Source: Gammaproteobacteria bacterium (GTDB lineage Bacteria > Pseudomonadota > Gammaproteobacteria > Pseudomonadales > Porticoccaceae). From it: a stretch of DNA of 64,000 nucleotides. The notes under the pieces were generated by a model. That model did not search any database, had not been told where the DNA came from, and saw nothing but the letters and a program-made list of their open reading frames with translations. Where the stretch lies: positions 186,001 to 250,000 of the forward strand of contig JADJET010000022.1 in assembly GCA_016708925.1 (NCBI GenBank). The letters are read 5' to 3'. The position numbers were made by a program, and so were the translations under genes. Shown here one piece after another: positions 15,765 through 25,659 of the stretch (positions are counted from its first letter, which is position 1; the number at the start of each line of letters is the position of its first letter).

Positions 15765-17087
15765 ATGTCATTTGATTCTCTCGGCCTCTCGGCCGAATTG
15801 CTCCGTGCCGTGGCCGAACAGGGCTACAGCGATCCTACCCCGGTCCAGCGCCAGGCCATTCCGGTCGTTCTCGAGGGCCGCGACATTCTCGCCGGCGCCC
15901 AGACCGGCACCGGCAAGACCGCCGGCTTTACCCTGCCCCTGCTGCAACGCCTCAGCGCGGAAAAGCCCGCCGGCAGTGGTCGTCCGGTGCGCGCCCTGAT
16001 TCTCACCCCCACGCGGGAACTGGCGGCCCAGGTCGGCGCCAGCGTGAAGGATTACGGTCGTTACCTGCCGCTGCGCTCGACCGTGATCTTCGGCGGCGTT
16101 GGCATCAACCCGCAGATTTCCGAGCTGCGCCGCGGCGTGGACATCCTCATCGCCACCCCGGGCCGACTGCTGGATCACATGAACCAGCGCACCGTCGATC
16201 TGTCACGGGTGGAAATCCTGGTGCTGGACGAAGCGGATCGCATGCTCGATATGGGTTTTATCCACGATATCCGCAAGGTGCTGGCGGTGCTGCCGGCCAA
16301 GCGCCAGACGCTGCTGTTTTCCGCGACCTTCTCGGATGAAATCCGGACCCTGGCCGCCAAATTGCTGAACTCGCCGGTACCGATTGACGTCGCGCGCCGC
16401 AATACGGCGGTCGAGTCGGTAACGCAGATGGTCTACCCGGTGGATCGGGTGCGCAAACGCGAACTGCTGTCGCACCTGATCCAGATCGAAGAGTGGAGCC
16501 AGGTGCTGGTGTTCACCCGCACCAAGCACGGCGCCAACCGCCTGGCGCAACAACTGGAAGACGACGGCATCCAGTCCGCCGCGATTCACGGCAACAAAAG
16601 CCAGAGCGCGCGCACCAAGGCGCTCGCCGATTTCAAACAGGGCAAGGTGCGGGTGCTGGTGGCGACCGATATCGCCGCGCGCGGCATCGACATCGACCAA
16701 CTTCCGCATGTGGTCAACTACGAGCTACCCAATGTGGCGGAAGACTATGTGCACCGCATCGGCCGCACCGGCCGCGCGGGCAATAGCGGCGAAGCCGTAT
16801 CCCTGGTCTGCATCGATGAAGTGGGCCTGTTGCAGGGTATCGAACGTCTGCTCAAGCGCCGCCTGCCGACTCTGGTCATCCCGGAGTTCACACCCGACCC
16901 CCGCATCGCGGCGGAGCCGATCATCAACGGGCGTAACTCGAATGGGCGCAACTCGAATGGCCGGAGCCAGCGGCCACCCAGCCAGGCGCGTCCCAACCCG
17001 GGAGCCCCGCGTCAGGAAGGACGCCGCAAACCCGGCGCGCGCACCCAGAGCAGCGGCCGCGCGCAGGGCGCGCGCGGCAACCGCTAG
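15765..17087 (+). CDS. rhlE: DEAD-box ATP-dependent RNA helicase RhlE
   Basis: 440 residues. The Q motif (DPTPVQRQAIP), Walker A (AQTGTGKTAGF), PTRELAAQV, DEADRMLDMGF, FSATFSDEI and HRIGRTGRAG are all in place, in two RecA-like domains (about 1-205 and 215-370). The last 70 residues are low-complexity and basic, with NGRNSNGRNSNGRS, the disordered RNA-binding tail found in RhlE and not in RhlB or SrmB. It remodels structured RNA in ribosome assembly and mRNA decay. A strong hairpin follows the stop. Confidence 0.9.
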   Translation: MSFDSLGLSAELLRAVAEQGYSDPTPVQRQAIPVVLEGRDILAGAQTGTGKTAGFTLPLLQRLSAEKPAGSGRPVRALILTPTRELAAQVGASVKDYGRYLPLRSTVIFGGVGINPQISELRRGVDILIATPGRLLDHMNQRTVDLSRVEILVLDEADRMLDMGFIHDIRKVLAVLPAKRQTLLFSATFSDEIRTLAAKLLNSPVPIDVARRNTAVESVTQMVYPVDRVRKRELLSHLIQIEEWSQVLVFTRTKHGANRLAQQLEDDGIQSAAIHGNKSQSARTKALADFKQGKVRVLVATDIAARGIDIDQLPHVVNYELPNVAEDYVHRIGRTGRAGNSGEAVSLVCIDEVGLLQGIERLLKRRLPTLVIPEFTPDPRIAAEPIINGRNSNGRNSNGRSQRPPSQARPNPGAPRQEGRRKPGARTQSSGRAQGARGNR

Positions 17088-17129
17088 AGCTGGCTCACGC
17101 TAGGATTGGCTCGGACAGGCAGTGAAACG

Positions 17130-17157
17130 CGTTCCCGCCGGTGGACCGGCGGGAACG
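17130..17157 (+). terminator. Strong hairpin downstream of rhlE
   Basis: CGTTCCCGCCGG and CCGGCGGGAACG form a perfect 12-bp stem around TGGA. No T tract follows (TATTCG), so it is either an mRNA-stabilising 3-prime hairpin or a weak intrinsic terminator shared with convergent fpr. Short CACTCGACGCTCGACC-like repeats lie just beyond it. Confidence 0.45.
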
Positions 17158-17202
17158 TATTCGAGACTCGACAAAAGTATTCAGCACTCGACGCTCGACC
17201 AC

Positions 17203-17976
17203 TCAACGCTCGACAAAGGCGCGCTCGATCACATAGTGGCCGAGATCGCCGTGGCGATATTCGCTGAAACCCTTGCTGTCCAGCAGATCGCACAGATCCG
17301 TCAGCATGGCCGGACTGCCGCACAGCATGAAGCGATCATTTTCCACACTCAGTGCCGGCAGCCCCAGGTCGGCGGACAGCTTGCCGCTGCCCAGCAACTC
17401 CGTGATCCGCCCCTGATTCTGGAACGGCTCCCGGGTCACGCAGGGGTAGTAGAGCAGCTTGTCGCGCGTCACCTCGCCAAAAAATTCGTGCTTCGGTAAC
17501 TCTTCGGTAATCAGCTCCCGGTAGGCGAGATCCGCCGCGTGACGGCAGCCGTGGACCATGATCACTTTCTCGAAATTGTCGTAGATTTCCAGATCCCGGA
17601 TGATGCTGAGAAAGGGCGCCAGCCCGGTGCCCGTCGCCAGCAGGTACAGATTGCGCCCCGGCAGCAGATGATCGAGCACCAGGGTCCCGGTCGGCTTGCG
17701 CCCCACCAGAACTTCGTCCCCCACCTGGATATTCTGCAGGCGCGAGGTCAGGGGGCCATCCGGCACCTTGATGCTGAAAAACTCCAGTTCTTCCTCGTAG
17801 TTGGCGCTCGCCATGCTGTAGGCGCGCAGCAGCGGCTTCTGCTCCACTTCCAGCCCGATCATGGTGAAGTAGCCATTCTTGAAGCGGAAACTTGAATCCC
17901 GGGTGGTGCGAAAACTGAACAGACGATCGGTCCAGTGGTGGACGCTCAGCACGGTTTCCCGATTCAAATTGGACAT
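17203..17976 (-). CDS. fpr: Ferredoxin--NADP+ reductase
   Basis: 257 residues from the ATG at 17976 (MSNLNRETVLSVHHW), which gives the family length; 23 further codons are open upstream without similarity. The FAD domain carries RAYSMAS (about 51-57) for flavin binding, and the NADP domain has LLATGTGLAPFLSI (about 108-121) and MVHGCRHAADLAY. The C-terminal residues ...GHYVIERAFVER are typical of bacterial Fpr with the exposed aromatic replaced. The enzyme moves electrons between NADPH and ferredoxin or flavodoxin and is often induced by oxidative stress. A LysR gene is divergent, 119 bases away. Confidence 0.92.
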   Translation of the reverse strand: MSNLNRETVLSVHHWTDRLFSFRTTRDSSFRFKNGYFTMIGLEVEQKPLLRAYSMASANYEEELEFFSIKVPDGPLTSRLQNIQVGDEVLVGRKPTGTLVLDHLLPGRNLYLLATGTGLAPFLSIIRDLEIYDNFEKVIMVHGCRHAADLAYRELITEELPKHEFFGEVTRDKLLYYPCVTREPFQNQGRITELLGSGKLSADLGLPALSVENDRFMLCGSPAMLTDLCDLLDSKGFSEYRHGDLGHYVIERAFVER

Positions 17977-18095
17977 GACCTGACTCCGGGCCGGATAGAC
18001 ATAGCGCGGCCAATGCCGCTTGCCAGCACCATAACGCCGGCGCATGCTATCGGTAAAATAGATTATTCGTATATGTTTAATCGGTTGCAGCGATA

Positions 18096-18986
18096 ATGCA
18101 CTACACCTTGCGCCAACTCGAAGTCTTTCTCGCCACCGCCCGCTTCGAAAACATCAGCCGCGCGGCCGCGAGTCTTTCCATGTCCCAGTCCGCCGCCAGC
18201 GGCGCGCTCCAGGATCTGGAACGGCAGTTCGACATTCGCCTCTTCGAGCGCGCCGGCAAGCGTCTGCAACTCAACGATCTGGGGCGGGCACTGCAACCTC
18301 AGGCGTTGGCCCTGCTGGATCAGGCACAGGCACTGGAAGCCGGCTTCGCCGGTCGCGCGGATACCGGTGCGCTCAAAATCGGCGCCACCCTGACCATCGG
18401 CAACTATCTGGCGGTCGGCCTGATGGCGAATTTCATGAACGAACACCCCGGCGTGCGCGTGGCGCTGACGGTGGACAACACCGCCCACATCGCCGCCGGC
18501 GTCGCCGGCTTCAATCTCGACCTGGGCCTGGTCGAGGGCGAACTGAGTCACCCGGAGCTGGTCATCACCCCGTGGCGCGAAGACGAGTTGATCGCCTTTT
18601 GCGCGCCCGACCACGTGCTCGCCAAGCGCTATCGCCTCAACGACGATGATCTGCTCGCGGCGACCTGGATTTTGCGCGAGCCCGGTTCGGGCACTCGTCA
18701 GACTTTCGACCGCGCCCTGCACGGGCTGCTGCCAGGTCTCAACATCCTGCTGGAACTTCAACACACCGAGGCCATCAAACGCGCGGTGGAAGCGGGGCTC
18801 GGCATCGGTTGCCTGTCGCGGATCACGTTGCGCGATGCCTTCCAGCGCGGCAGTCTGGTGGCGCTCGATATGCCGCACCGCGATCTGCGCCGGCATTTCT
18901 ATTTCGTGTTGCACCGGCGCAAGTTCATCAGTCCGGGCATCGAACGCTGGCTGGAGCTGTGCCGCAACACCGGTGGAACCGAATAA
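18096..18986 (+). CDS. LysR-family transcriptional regulator (FinR-like by position)
   Basis: 296 residues. An N-terminal winged helix (about 1-60) with LRQLEVFLATARFENISRAA and SMSQSAASGALQDLE is followed by a periplasmic-binding-like co-inducer domain (about 90-290). It is transcribed divergently from fpr. In Pseudomonas a LysR regulator named FinR sits in the same arrangement and activates fpr under superoxide or iron stress; the position makes this the best guess, though the sequence alone does not prove orthology. Confidence 0.85.
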   Translation: MHYTLRQLEVFLATARFENISRAAASLSMSQSAASGALQDLERQFDIRLFERAGKRLQLNDLGRALQPQALALLDQAQALEAGFAGRADTGALKIGATLTIGNYLAVGLMANFMNEHPGVRVALTVDNTAHIAAGVAGFNLDLGLVEGELSHPELVITPWREDELIAFCAPDHVLAKRYRLNDDDLLAATWILREPGSGTRQTFDRALHGLLPGLNILLELQHTEAIKRAVEAGLGIGCLSRITLRDAFQRGSLVALDMPHRDLRRHFYFVLHRRKFISPGIERWLELCRNTGGTE

Positions 18987-19111
18987 CCGGCGCCCGACAT
19001 TTTCCCGAACGCCCCTCGCCAGCGCCGGGGCGATGATGGAAACTAGCCGCGATCCGGACCCCTGATCAAGGGCCAGAGCATATTACGCCCGCCTGCTGCG
19101 AGAGCTTTTCC

Positions 19112-20593
19112 TTGTCAAACCTGTACATCGTCGTGGACAACCCGGAAATCTGGGCGCCCTACCACAGCGCTGAAGAAGTAGTACCCAGCAAGGACTACCT
19201 GAGCCGCCCGGAATATCGCACGCCCGGCGTGCAGGTCTACAACTTCTGCGGCGATTGCGGTTACCGCAGCCAAGGTTACTACTGCTCCCTGCTCGCGGAA
19301 GCGCGCGGACAGAAAGTGCTGCCCTCGGTGCGCACCCTGAACGAACTGTCGGCCGGCGCGACCATCAAACTGAGTGAAGAACTGCTACGCCGCCTGCGCC
19401 AGTTTCTGACCGCCAACGTGGCCGCGAGTGAAGCCAATTTCCGGCTCCGCATCTACTTCGGCCACACGCCCATCGCGGCGCTGGAAAAGCTCGCCAAGAA
19501 AATTTTCGAGCTGTACCCGGCTCCCCTCCTCGAAGTCGAGTTCGAGCGCGGCACCAAATGGGCCATTGCCAGCCTGCGCCTGATGGCGCTCGGCGAACTG
19601 AACGACCGCGGCCAGGACGAATTCGGCGCCGCGCTCGAAGGTTTCAGCAAGAAAATCTGGCGCCAGCCGCGCCGCGAGCGCGCGGCGCGCTACGACCTCG
19701 CCATCCTGGTCGATCCGCAGGAGCGCTTTCCGCCCAGCAACAAGGGCGCGCTGCAGATGTTCATCAAGCATGCCCGCCTGCTGGGCATCGACGCCGATCT
19801 GATCACCATCGACGACGAGGCGCGGTTGCTCGAATACGATGCGCTGTTCATCCGCCAGACCACTTCCATCAGTCATCCCACGCTGCGCTTCGCGCAACGC
19901 GCCGCGCGCGCCAACATGCCGGTGATCGACGATCCCGACTCCATCATCCGCTGCACCAACAAGGTATTCCTGCACGAACTCCTCACCGCCAACAAAATCC
20001 GCGTGCCGGCCGCCCGCATGCTGTTCGGCGACGAAATGGCGGGGTTCGCCGAACTGCGCGAGCAACTGGGCACGCCGCTGGTGCTGAAAATCCCGGACGG
20101 TTCGTTTTCGGTCGGCGTCGAGAAAGCCGAGACCGAAGCGCAATACCAGGCCGCGGCCGCGCGCCTCCTGGAGCAGTCCGCTGTGGTGATCGTGCAGGAA
20201 TTCATCGCCACCGACTTCGACTGGCGGGTGGGCGTGCTCGCCGGCCGCGCCATCTTTGCCTGCAAATATTTCATGGCCAAGGGCCACTGGCAGATCTACA
20301 ACCACGACGCCGGAGCCACCCGCGCCGGGGCGTTCGAAACCATCGCGGTCCACCGCGTGCCGGCGCCGGTGATTCGCGCCGCGCTGCGTGCCACCGCCCT
20401 GATCGGCAACGGCCTCTACGGCGTCGACATCAAGGAGACCGCCATGGGTCCGGTGGTGATCGAGGTCAACGACAACCCCAACATCGACCGCGGCGTCGAG
20501 GACACCCTGCTCGGCGAAGAGCTCTATCGCACCCTGATGGCCGAGTTCGAGCGCCGCCTGGAGGCCCGCGCCCAGCAGCGCGCCGCCTCGTGA
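19112..20593 (+). CDS. RimK-like ATP-grasp ligase with N-terminal RLAN domain
   Basis: 493 residues from a TTG at 19112. The N-terminal 160 residues form the RimK-like ATP-grasp N-terminal domain (VDNPEIWAPYHSAEEVVPSK, CGDCGYRSQGYYCS), and the C-terminal half is ATP-grasp: MPVIDDPDSIIRCTNK, PLVLKIPDGSFSVGVEKAE and the metal-binding VIEVNDNPNIDRG. ATP-grasp enzymes join a carboxylate to an amine through an acyl-phosphate; RimK itself adds glutamates to ribosomal protein S6. Here the substrate is unknown. It overlaps a GNAT gene by four bases; related loci pair the ligase with a GNAT domain, often fused to a C39 peptidase. Confidence 0.85.
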   Translation: MSNLYIVVDNPEIWAPYHSAEEVVPSKDYLSRPEYRTPGVQVYNFCGDCGYRSQGYYCSLLAEARGQKVLPSVRTLNELSAGATIKLSEELLRRLRQFLTANVAASEANFRLRIYFGHTPIAALEKLAKKIFELYPAPLLEVEFERGTKWAIASLRLMALGELNDRGQDEFGAALEGFSKKIWRQPRRERAARYDLAILVDPQERFPPSNKGALQMFIKHARLLGIDADLITIDDEARLLEYDALFIRQTTSISHPTLRFAQRAARANMPVIDDPDSIIRCTNKVFLHELLTANKIRVPAARMLFGDEMAGFAELREQLGTPLVLKIPDGSFSVGVEKAETEAQYQAAAARLLEQSAVVIVQEFIATDFDWRVGVLAGRAIFACKYFMAKGHWQIYNHDAGATRAGAFETIAVHRVPAPVIRAALRATALIGNGLYGVDIKETAMGPVVIEVNDNPNIDRGVEDTLLGEELYRTLMAEFERRLEARAQQRAAS

Positions 20594-21084
20594 GCTGGGC
20601 GATCCGGCGGGCCGCGCCGGCCGATGTCTCGGGCATCGCGGCGCTGGAGCAGCGCGCTTTCACCACCGACCGCTTCAATGCCCGCCAGCTGCGCTACCTG
20701 ATCACCCGCGCGCAAGCGACGGCACTCATCGCCGGCGACGCGGCCGAACCCCTGGGCTACGCGGTCGCGCTGTATCGGCGCGGGTCGGCCAGCGCCCGCC
20801 TCTACACCATCGCGGTGGCGGCGGCGGCGCGCGGCAAGGGCGTGGCGACCGCGCTGGTCGAGGCTCTCGCCGCCGCCGCCCGCGCGCGGGGCTGCGCGGC
20901 GCTCACGCTGGAAGTACGCGCCGACAACAGCGCCGCGCATCAGCTCTACCGCAAACTCGGATTTGTCGAATCCGGCCGCCTGCCCGGCTATTACGAGGAC
21001 GGCGCCGCGGCCCTGCGGATGCGCCTCGAACTCGCCAACCTATCCGCGGCGCGCTCAACCCACCTGGCGCCAGATCTCCGCTAG
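20590..21084 (+). CDS. GNAT-family N-acetyltransferase
   Basis: 164 residues from a GTG at 20590 that overlaps the ligase stop, indicating translational coupling. The fold signature is present: IRRAAPADVSGIAALE at the start, LYTIAVAAAARGKGVATALV (acetyl-CoA-binding motif A, R/Q-x-x-G-x-G/A) near 75-95 and LEVRADNSAAHQLYRKLGF at about 115-133. In many genomes the partner of the ATP-grasp ligase is a GNAT domain joined to a peptidase C39-like domain; only the GNAT part exists here. A RimI-like role is the alternative reading. The 3-prime end overlaps the convergent nitroreductase gene by 30 bases. Confidence 0.85.
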   Translation: MSWAIRRAAPADVSGIAALEQRAFTTDRFNARQLRYLITRAQATALIAGDAAEPLGYAVALYRRGSASARLYTIAVAAAARGKGVATALVEALAAAARARGCAALTLEVRADNSAAHQLYRKLGFVESGRLPGYYEDGAAALRMRLELANLSAARSTHLAPDLR

Positions 21085-21650
21085 CGGCCGCCGCGGCGAC
21101 GGCCGCTCCATGGCGCGCGCAGGTTCCGGCAGCGTCTCGGGCGTATCCAGCACGCCGATGGCAAAGCCTGCGCACAGCGCGTATTGCTCCGGGTCCATCC
21201 CGAGCGCGGCATGCGCCCGATCCCAGGCGATGCCCGCCATGCCGTGGGTGTAGAGGCCCAGCGTGCGCGCCTGCAGGGTCATCGCCATCCAGGCGGCGCC
21301 GCTATCGAATACCGCCAGCGCATTGTCGCTGCCATCGCGCGACGAGAACTTGCGGTCGGCAAACACGAAACCCAGCACACTGGCATTGCGCGCCCAGCCC
21401 TGGTTGGCCTCCACCAGCAGATCGAGAAAGGTGGCGAAGGATGCCGGCGTCGACGTCACGAAGCGCCAGGGCTGCTCGTTGTAGCAAGACGGCGACCAGC
21501 GCGCGGCATCGAAAATCGTGCGCAGATCGGCCTGGGAATTTCCACCTTGCGCATGGCGCGCGGGGACCAGCGCTCGACAAACAGCGCATCGACGCCGGGC
21601 GCCGGGTCACGCTGACCAAAATCCGCCGCATAGGAAATCGGATAGTTCAT
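21055..21650 (-). pseudogene. Nitroreductase family protein, frameshifted
   Basis: The ATG at 21650 begins MNYPISYAADFGQRDPAPGV and continues FVERWSPRAM, a standard nitroreductase N-terminus with the flavin-binding R-S-P-R. After KVEIP the frame breaks near 21534-21542; one missing base there restores ADLRTIFDAARWSPSCYNEQ and then the remaining frame (SVLGFVFADRKF, AVFDSGAAWMAMTLQARTLG) to the stop at 21055, 198 residues in all. These FMN enzymes reduce nitroaromatics and quinones with NAD(P)H. A single-base error in the sequence is as likely as true inactivation. Confidence 0.85.
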
Positions 21651-21702
21651 AACTGCACTCCAGGGAGCCGGTCGCCCACCCTGCGACCGCCGCCCGGCCC
21701 CG

Positions 21703-23112
21703 TCAAGCCCCGTGCGCAGCACTCATCTTCATGTCGGCCAGATCGAGGGTATCGCCAAACGCCGGCTGGAACACAGTACGGGCCTCGCCCGCCAGGCGGT
21801 CGGCGAAAGCACTGATCGAATGCTCCTCGCCATGCACCAGCGCCACCGGCGGTCGGTCCCTGAACTGGCGATACCAGTGCTGCAACCCGCTCTGATCAGC
21901 GTGCGCCGAGAGCCCGCCCACGGTGTGAATGGTGGCGGCGACCTTGATGCGCTCGCCCCACAGGCGGATTTCCCGCGCGCCGCTGATCAGCGCATGGCCG
22001 AGGCTGCCTTCTGCCTGATAACCCACCATCACCACCTGGCAATTGCGCCGCCAGATGTTGTGCTTGAAGTGGTGCAGGATGCGCCCGCCGGTGCACATGC
22101 CGCTGCCGGCGATGATCAGGGCGCCGCTGTCGATGCGGTTCAGCCGCATCGATTGCTGGGGGGTCTGGCTCAGCAACAGCCCCGGCGGGCTGAAGTCGGC
22201 CTCGGTCAGGGCCTTGCCTTCCGGTGTCAGCAGCGCGGCGTAACGCGCATAGAGCTTGGTGGTGGCGATCGCCATCGGGCTGTCGAGCGCGAGCAGCCAG
22301 CGCTCCAGATGCCAGGCCTGATATTTCTGCGCCAGCACATAGAGCAGCTGCTGCGTGCGACCCACCGCGAACGCGGGGATCAGGATATTGCCGCGCAGTT
22401 GGTTGCCGATGGTGAAAATCTCTTCCAGTTCCGCCCAGGTGGACTCCCAGGAGCGGTGATCGCGATCCCCGTAAGTCGCTTCCATCACCACCAGATCGGC
22501 TTCCGCCACCGGCGTGGGGTCGGGCGAAATCAGCGACCCCCGGTGACCGAGATCACCGCTGAACACCAGTTTGCGTTCAAGCTCGCCTTCGCGGAGCCAC
22601 AGTTCGAGGATGCTCGCGCCCAAGATATGTCCGGCGTCCTGGAGCCGCAGCCGCACGCCCGGCAGAATCTCCCGCTCCTGAGCGTAGGGCAGGCCGTGCA
22701 TCTGCTTCAGGGTTTGCTCCACATCGGCCAGCGCGTACAAGGGTTCCACGGGCGGCAGATGCCGGCGGGCACGCTTGCGGTTTTGCAGCTCCGCATCCTT
22801 GCTGGCCAGAGAAGCCGCGTCCTTGAGCAGAATCCGCGCCAGCTCCTTGCCCGCGCTGTGGGTATAAATGGGTCCGCGAAACCCCCGCTGCACCAGTTGC
22901 GGCAACCGCCCGCCATGGTCGATATGGGCGTGAGTCAACACCACGGCGTCGATGTCCCCGGGCGCGAACGGAAACGGCTCGGCATTGCGCGCCTCGCCCT
23001 TGCGACCGCCCTGATACATGCCGCAATCCACCAGCAGGCGCTGGCCGCCGACCTCGATGAGAAAGCACGAACCCGTCACTTCGCGGGTGGCTCCCAGAAA
23101 CTGCAATTGCAT
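21703..23112 (-). CDS. MBL-fold beta-CASP ribonuclease (RNA-specificity domain protein)
   Basis: 469 residues from MQLQFLGATREVTGSCFLIE at 23112; the ORF is open far upstream only because of a G-run. The metallo-beta-lactamase motif THAHIDHGG is at about 68-76, with the later aspartate in FSGDLGHRG; the beta-CASP region carries GNILIPAFAVGR, SGMCTGGRI and VGYQAEGSLG, and SAHADQSGL is motif C. This is the family of archaeal-type CPSF73 homologues in bacteria, whose few studied members are RNases with endo- or exonuclease activity on mRNA. No partner gene is evident. Confidence 0.9.
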   Translation of the reverse strand: MQLQFLGATREVTGSCFLIEVGGQRLLVDCGMYQGGRKGEARNAEPFPFAPGDIDAVVLTHAHIDHGGRLPQLVQRGFRGPIYTHSAGKELARILLKDAASLASKDAELQNRKRARRHLPPVEPLYALADVEQTLKQMHGLPYAQEREILPGVRLRLQDAGHILGASILELWLREGELERKLVFSGDLGHRGSLISPDPTPVAEADLVVMEATYGDRDHRSWESTWAELEEIFTIGNQLRGNILIPAFAVGRTQQLLYVLAQKYQAWHLERWLLALDSPMAIATTKLYARYAALLTPEGKALTEADFSPPGLLLSQTPQQSMRLNRIDSGALIIAGSGMCTGGRILHHFKHNIWRRNCQVVMVGYQAEGSLGHALISGAREIRLWGERIKVAATIHTVGGLSAHADQSGLQHWYRQFRDRPPVALVHGEEHSISAFADRLAGEARTVFQPAFGDTLDLADMKMSAAHGA

Positions 23113-23270
23113 GGCGACTCCCGGCGTTGCTGAAGAATGGCAGGACATTATCACCCGGCAGTCCAGGCCGGCGCAGGCGGTATCCGCCGGCAGCCTCGAA
23201 GAGGCCCACGGGCCACTGTGAGTGGTGATGATCACCAGCGCGCAAAACCGGGGATGGGGCCGCGCTGGGT

Positions 23271-23690
<420 letters not shown>

Positions 23691-23805
23691 CTGAGCCTGC
23701 TGGACAAAGCCGGGCTGTAGGCCCAACGCCCAGGCCCCCGCGCGAAGGCAGCGGGTTGCGGATGCATACCACGGCTTTTATTCGTCACAACCGATCCGTC
23801 ACAAA

Positions 23806-25446
23806 TCAGCGCGTGCCGGGCGGTCGCTCCAGCGCCGCCAACAACGCCGCATCGCGCCGATAGAGGTCGGGGCGGAAGGACAGCGCGCCGTCGGCATCGG
23901 TCTGCACGGTCCAGTAGTACAGGATCAGCGGCACCCGCCGGGCCAGATCGACTTCGCGGGTGCTGCCCGCGGCGACCACGGCTGCGATGGCGTCGGCATT
24001 CCAGCGGGTCTCGTCGTCGAGCAGCAGGCGGACGAATTCCAGCGCGTGTTCGACCCGGACGCAGCCCGAACTGAGGGCACGCCGATCGAACTCGAACAGC
24101 TCCTGCGCCGGGGTGTCGTGCAGATAGACCGTATGCGTGTTGGGGAAGCGGATCGCCACCCGGCCCAGCGCATTGTGAGGTCCGGCAGCCTGCCGCAGGA
24201 TCAGGTTGCCGGGCCGCGACCAGTCGATCCCGTGCGGATCGAGGCGGGCTCCGGATGCGTCGAGCACCGCGATATTTTCCTGTGCCAGATAACCCGCATC
24301 CTTGCGCACCTTGGGCAGCACATCCTCGCGCAAGATGGTGGGCGGGACCGTCCAGGTGGGATTGAAGGTGAGGTGGGTGATCGCCGAGCGCAGCGTCGGC
24401 GTCGGCCGCGTCGGGCGCCCGACCACGATGCGCGCGCGCCAGATATCGCCGCCGGGGCGGAAATAGCTGAGCTGGTAGCCGGGGACATCCACCAGCACGA
24501 AGGACTCGGGCAGGCCGGGCAGCAGCCAGCGGGCGCGCTCCAGATTGATCCGGATCTGGTCGATGCGCGCCGCCACCGGCACGTTCAGCGCCGCCCGGGT
24601 GTTGGCGCCGACGATACCATCCGCCTTCAGCAAATGGTGGCGCTGGAAACGGCGCACCGCGGCGGCAAGCCCATCGTCATAACAGTTTGGATCGGGCATC
24701 GGCGTCGCGGCAGCCGGGTCAGCGCAGGTATCCGGGGGTGGCTCGGCGAGGTCCTCCACCAGCGCCAGGCGCGCGCGCAGCAGCGGCACATCGGCATGCC
24801 GATCGCCGGGATGCAGCGCGGCACTCTGCCGGGGCAACGCCGGCCAGCCGCCGCGCCGCGCGAGGTCGCGGTAGCGGGCGAGGCCGGCGCGCAAACCGGC
24901 GTAGAGCGCATGCCCTGGCCGTGCGGTCGCGAAGGCCGTCTCGAATTGCCGCGCATCGACCGCCTGCGACACGACCGCGAAATTCAGTGGCGGCGCGGCG
25001 CGCGGCAAATCCCAGTCCGGATCGATGGTCGCCGGATCGACCTTGCCGGACGCCAGGTGGTGCAACACCGTAATCAACAATCGGCTGAGCTCAATGTCGA
25101 ACCGCGCCAGTGCGTCCGCACGAAGCTGGGCGGCATGGGCGTCGTGGTAGGCGCCGAGCAGTGTCTCCGGGTGGTAGTCCCCCGGCACCAGGCCATCGCC
25201 GTCGAGGGTCGCGATGGCCGCCGCCAACGCCGCCACCACGTTGGCATCCCGCCACGCCGGTCGCATCGCGCGGGCGGCATAAAAAGCCTGCAAATCGTCG
25301 TCCCCGATGGCCATCCACTGCGCAATCAGGCGCGTCACCGCAACGTCACCTTCGGATTCGACCGGCCCGCTTCCGGCACTCTCCGCCCAGGGCAGCAACC
25401 ACAACGTCAGGACAATCAAAACGCTGGTACGGGCCGGAACAAACAT
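23806..25446 (-). CDS. Murein L,D-transpeptidase, YcbB/LdtD type
   Basis: 546 residues from MFVPARTSVLIVLTLWLLPW at 25446, which is a signal peptide; the open frame upstream is not conserved. A scaffold domain is followed by a peptidoglycan-binding region (AAVRRFQRHHLLKADGIVG near 285-303) and a YkuD catalytic domain at about 335-505. The catalytic signature HDTPAQELFEFDRRALSSG, then CVRVEHALEF, carries the H and C of the HXX14-17SXGCXR motif. The enzyme makes 3-3 cross-links between meso-DAP residues or attaches lipoprotein. A second transpeptidase gene is divergent, 213 bases away, followed by uppP. Confidence 0.88.
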   Translation of the reverse strand: MFVPARTSVLIVLTLWLLPWAESAGSGPVESEGDVAVTRLIAQWMAIGDDDLQAFYAARAMRPAWRDANVVAALAAAIATLDGDGLVPGDYHPETLLGAYHDAHAAQLRADALARFDIELSRLLITVLHHLASGKVDPATIDPDWDLPRAAPPLNFAVVSQAVDARQFETAFATARPGHALYAGLRAGLARYRDLARRGGWPALPRQSAALHPGDRHADVPLLRARLALVEDLAEPPPDTCADPAAATPMPDPNCYDDGLAAAVRRFQRHHLLKADGIVGANTRAALNVPVAARIDQIRINLERARWLLPGLPESFVLVDVPGYQLSYFRPGGDIWRARIVVGRPTRPTPTLRSAITHLTFNPTWTVPPTILREDVLPKVRKDAGYLAQENIAVLDASGARLDPHGIDWSRPGNLILRQAAGPHNALGRVAIRFPNTHTVYLHDTPAQELFEFDRRALSSGCVRVEHALEFVRLLLDDETRWNADAIAAVVAAGSTREVDLARRVPLILYYWTVQTDADGALSFRPDLYRRDAALLAALERPPGTR

Positions 25447-25659
25447 CGTGGCACTCACTCCCGTGCGGTTCTGGGGCTGGAAACAGGGTTGGTCATCCCG
25501 ACCGGGATGTTCATAATGACGCGCAAATCGGGGCCGCCACGAAACCGGCCTTGTCGTCCCTGCCAGGGTCAGCCCAGTGCCAAGGCCGGACAAACAAAGG
25601 CCAGCTTTTGGCTGGCTCCCTGGAAAACGCCATTGCACGATGACGAACTCAGATCTCCG

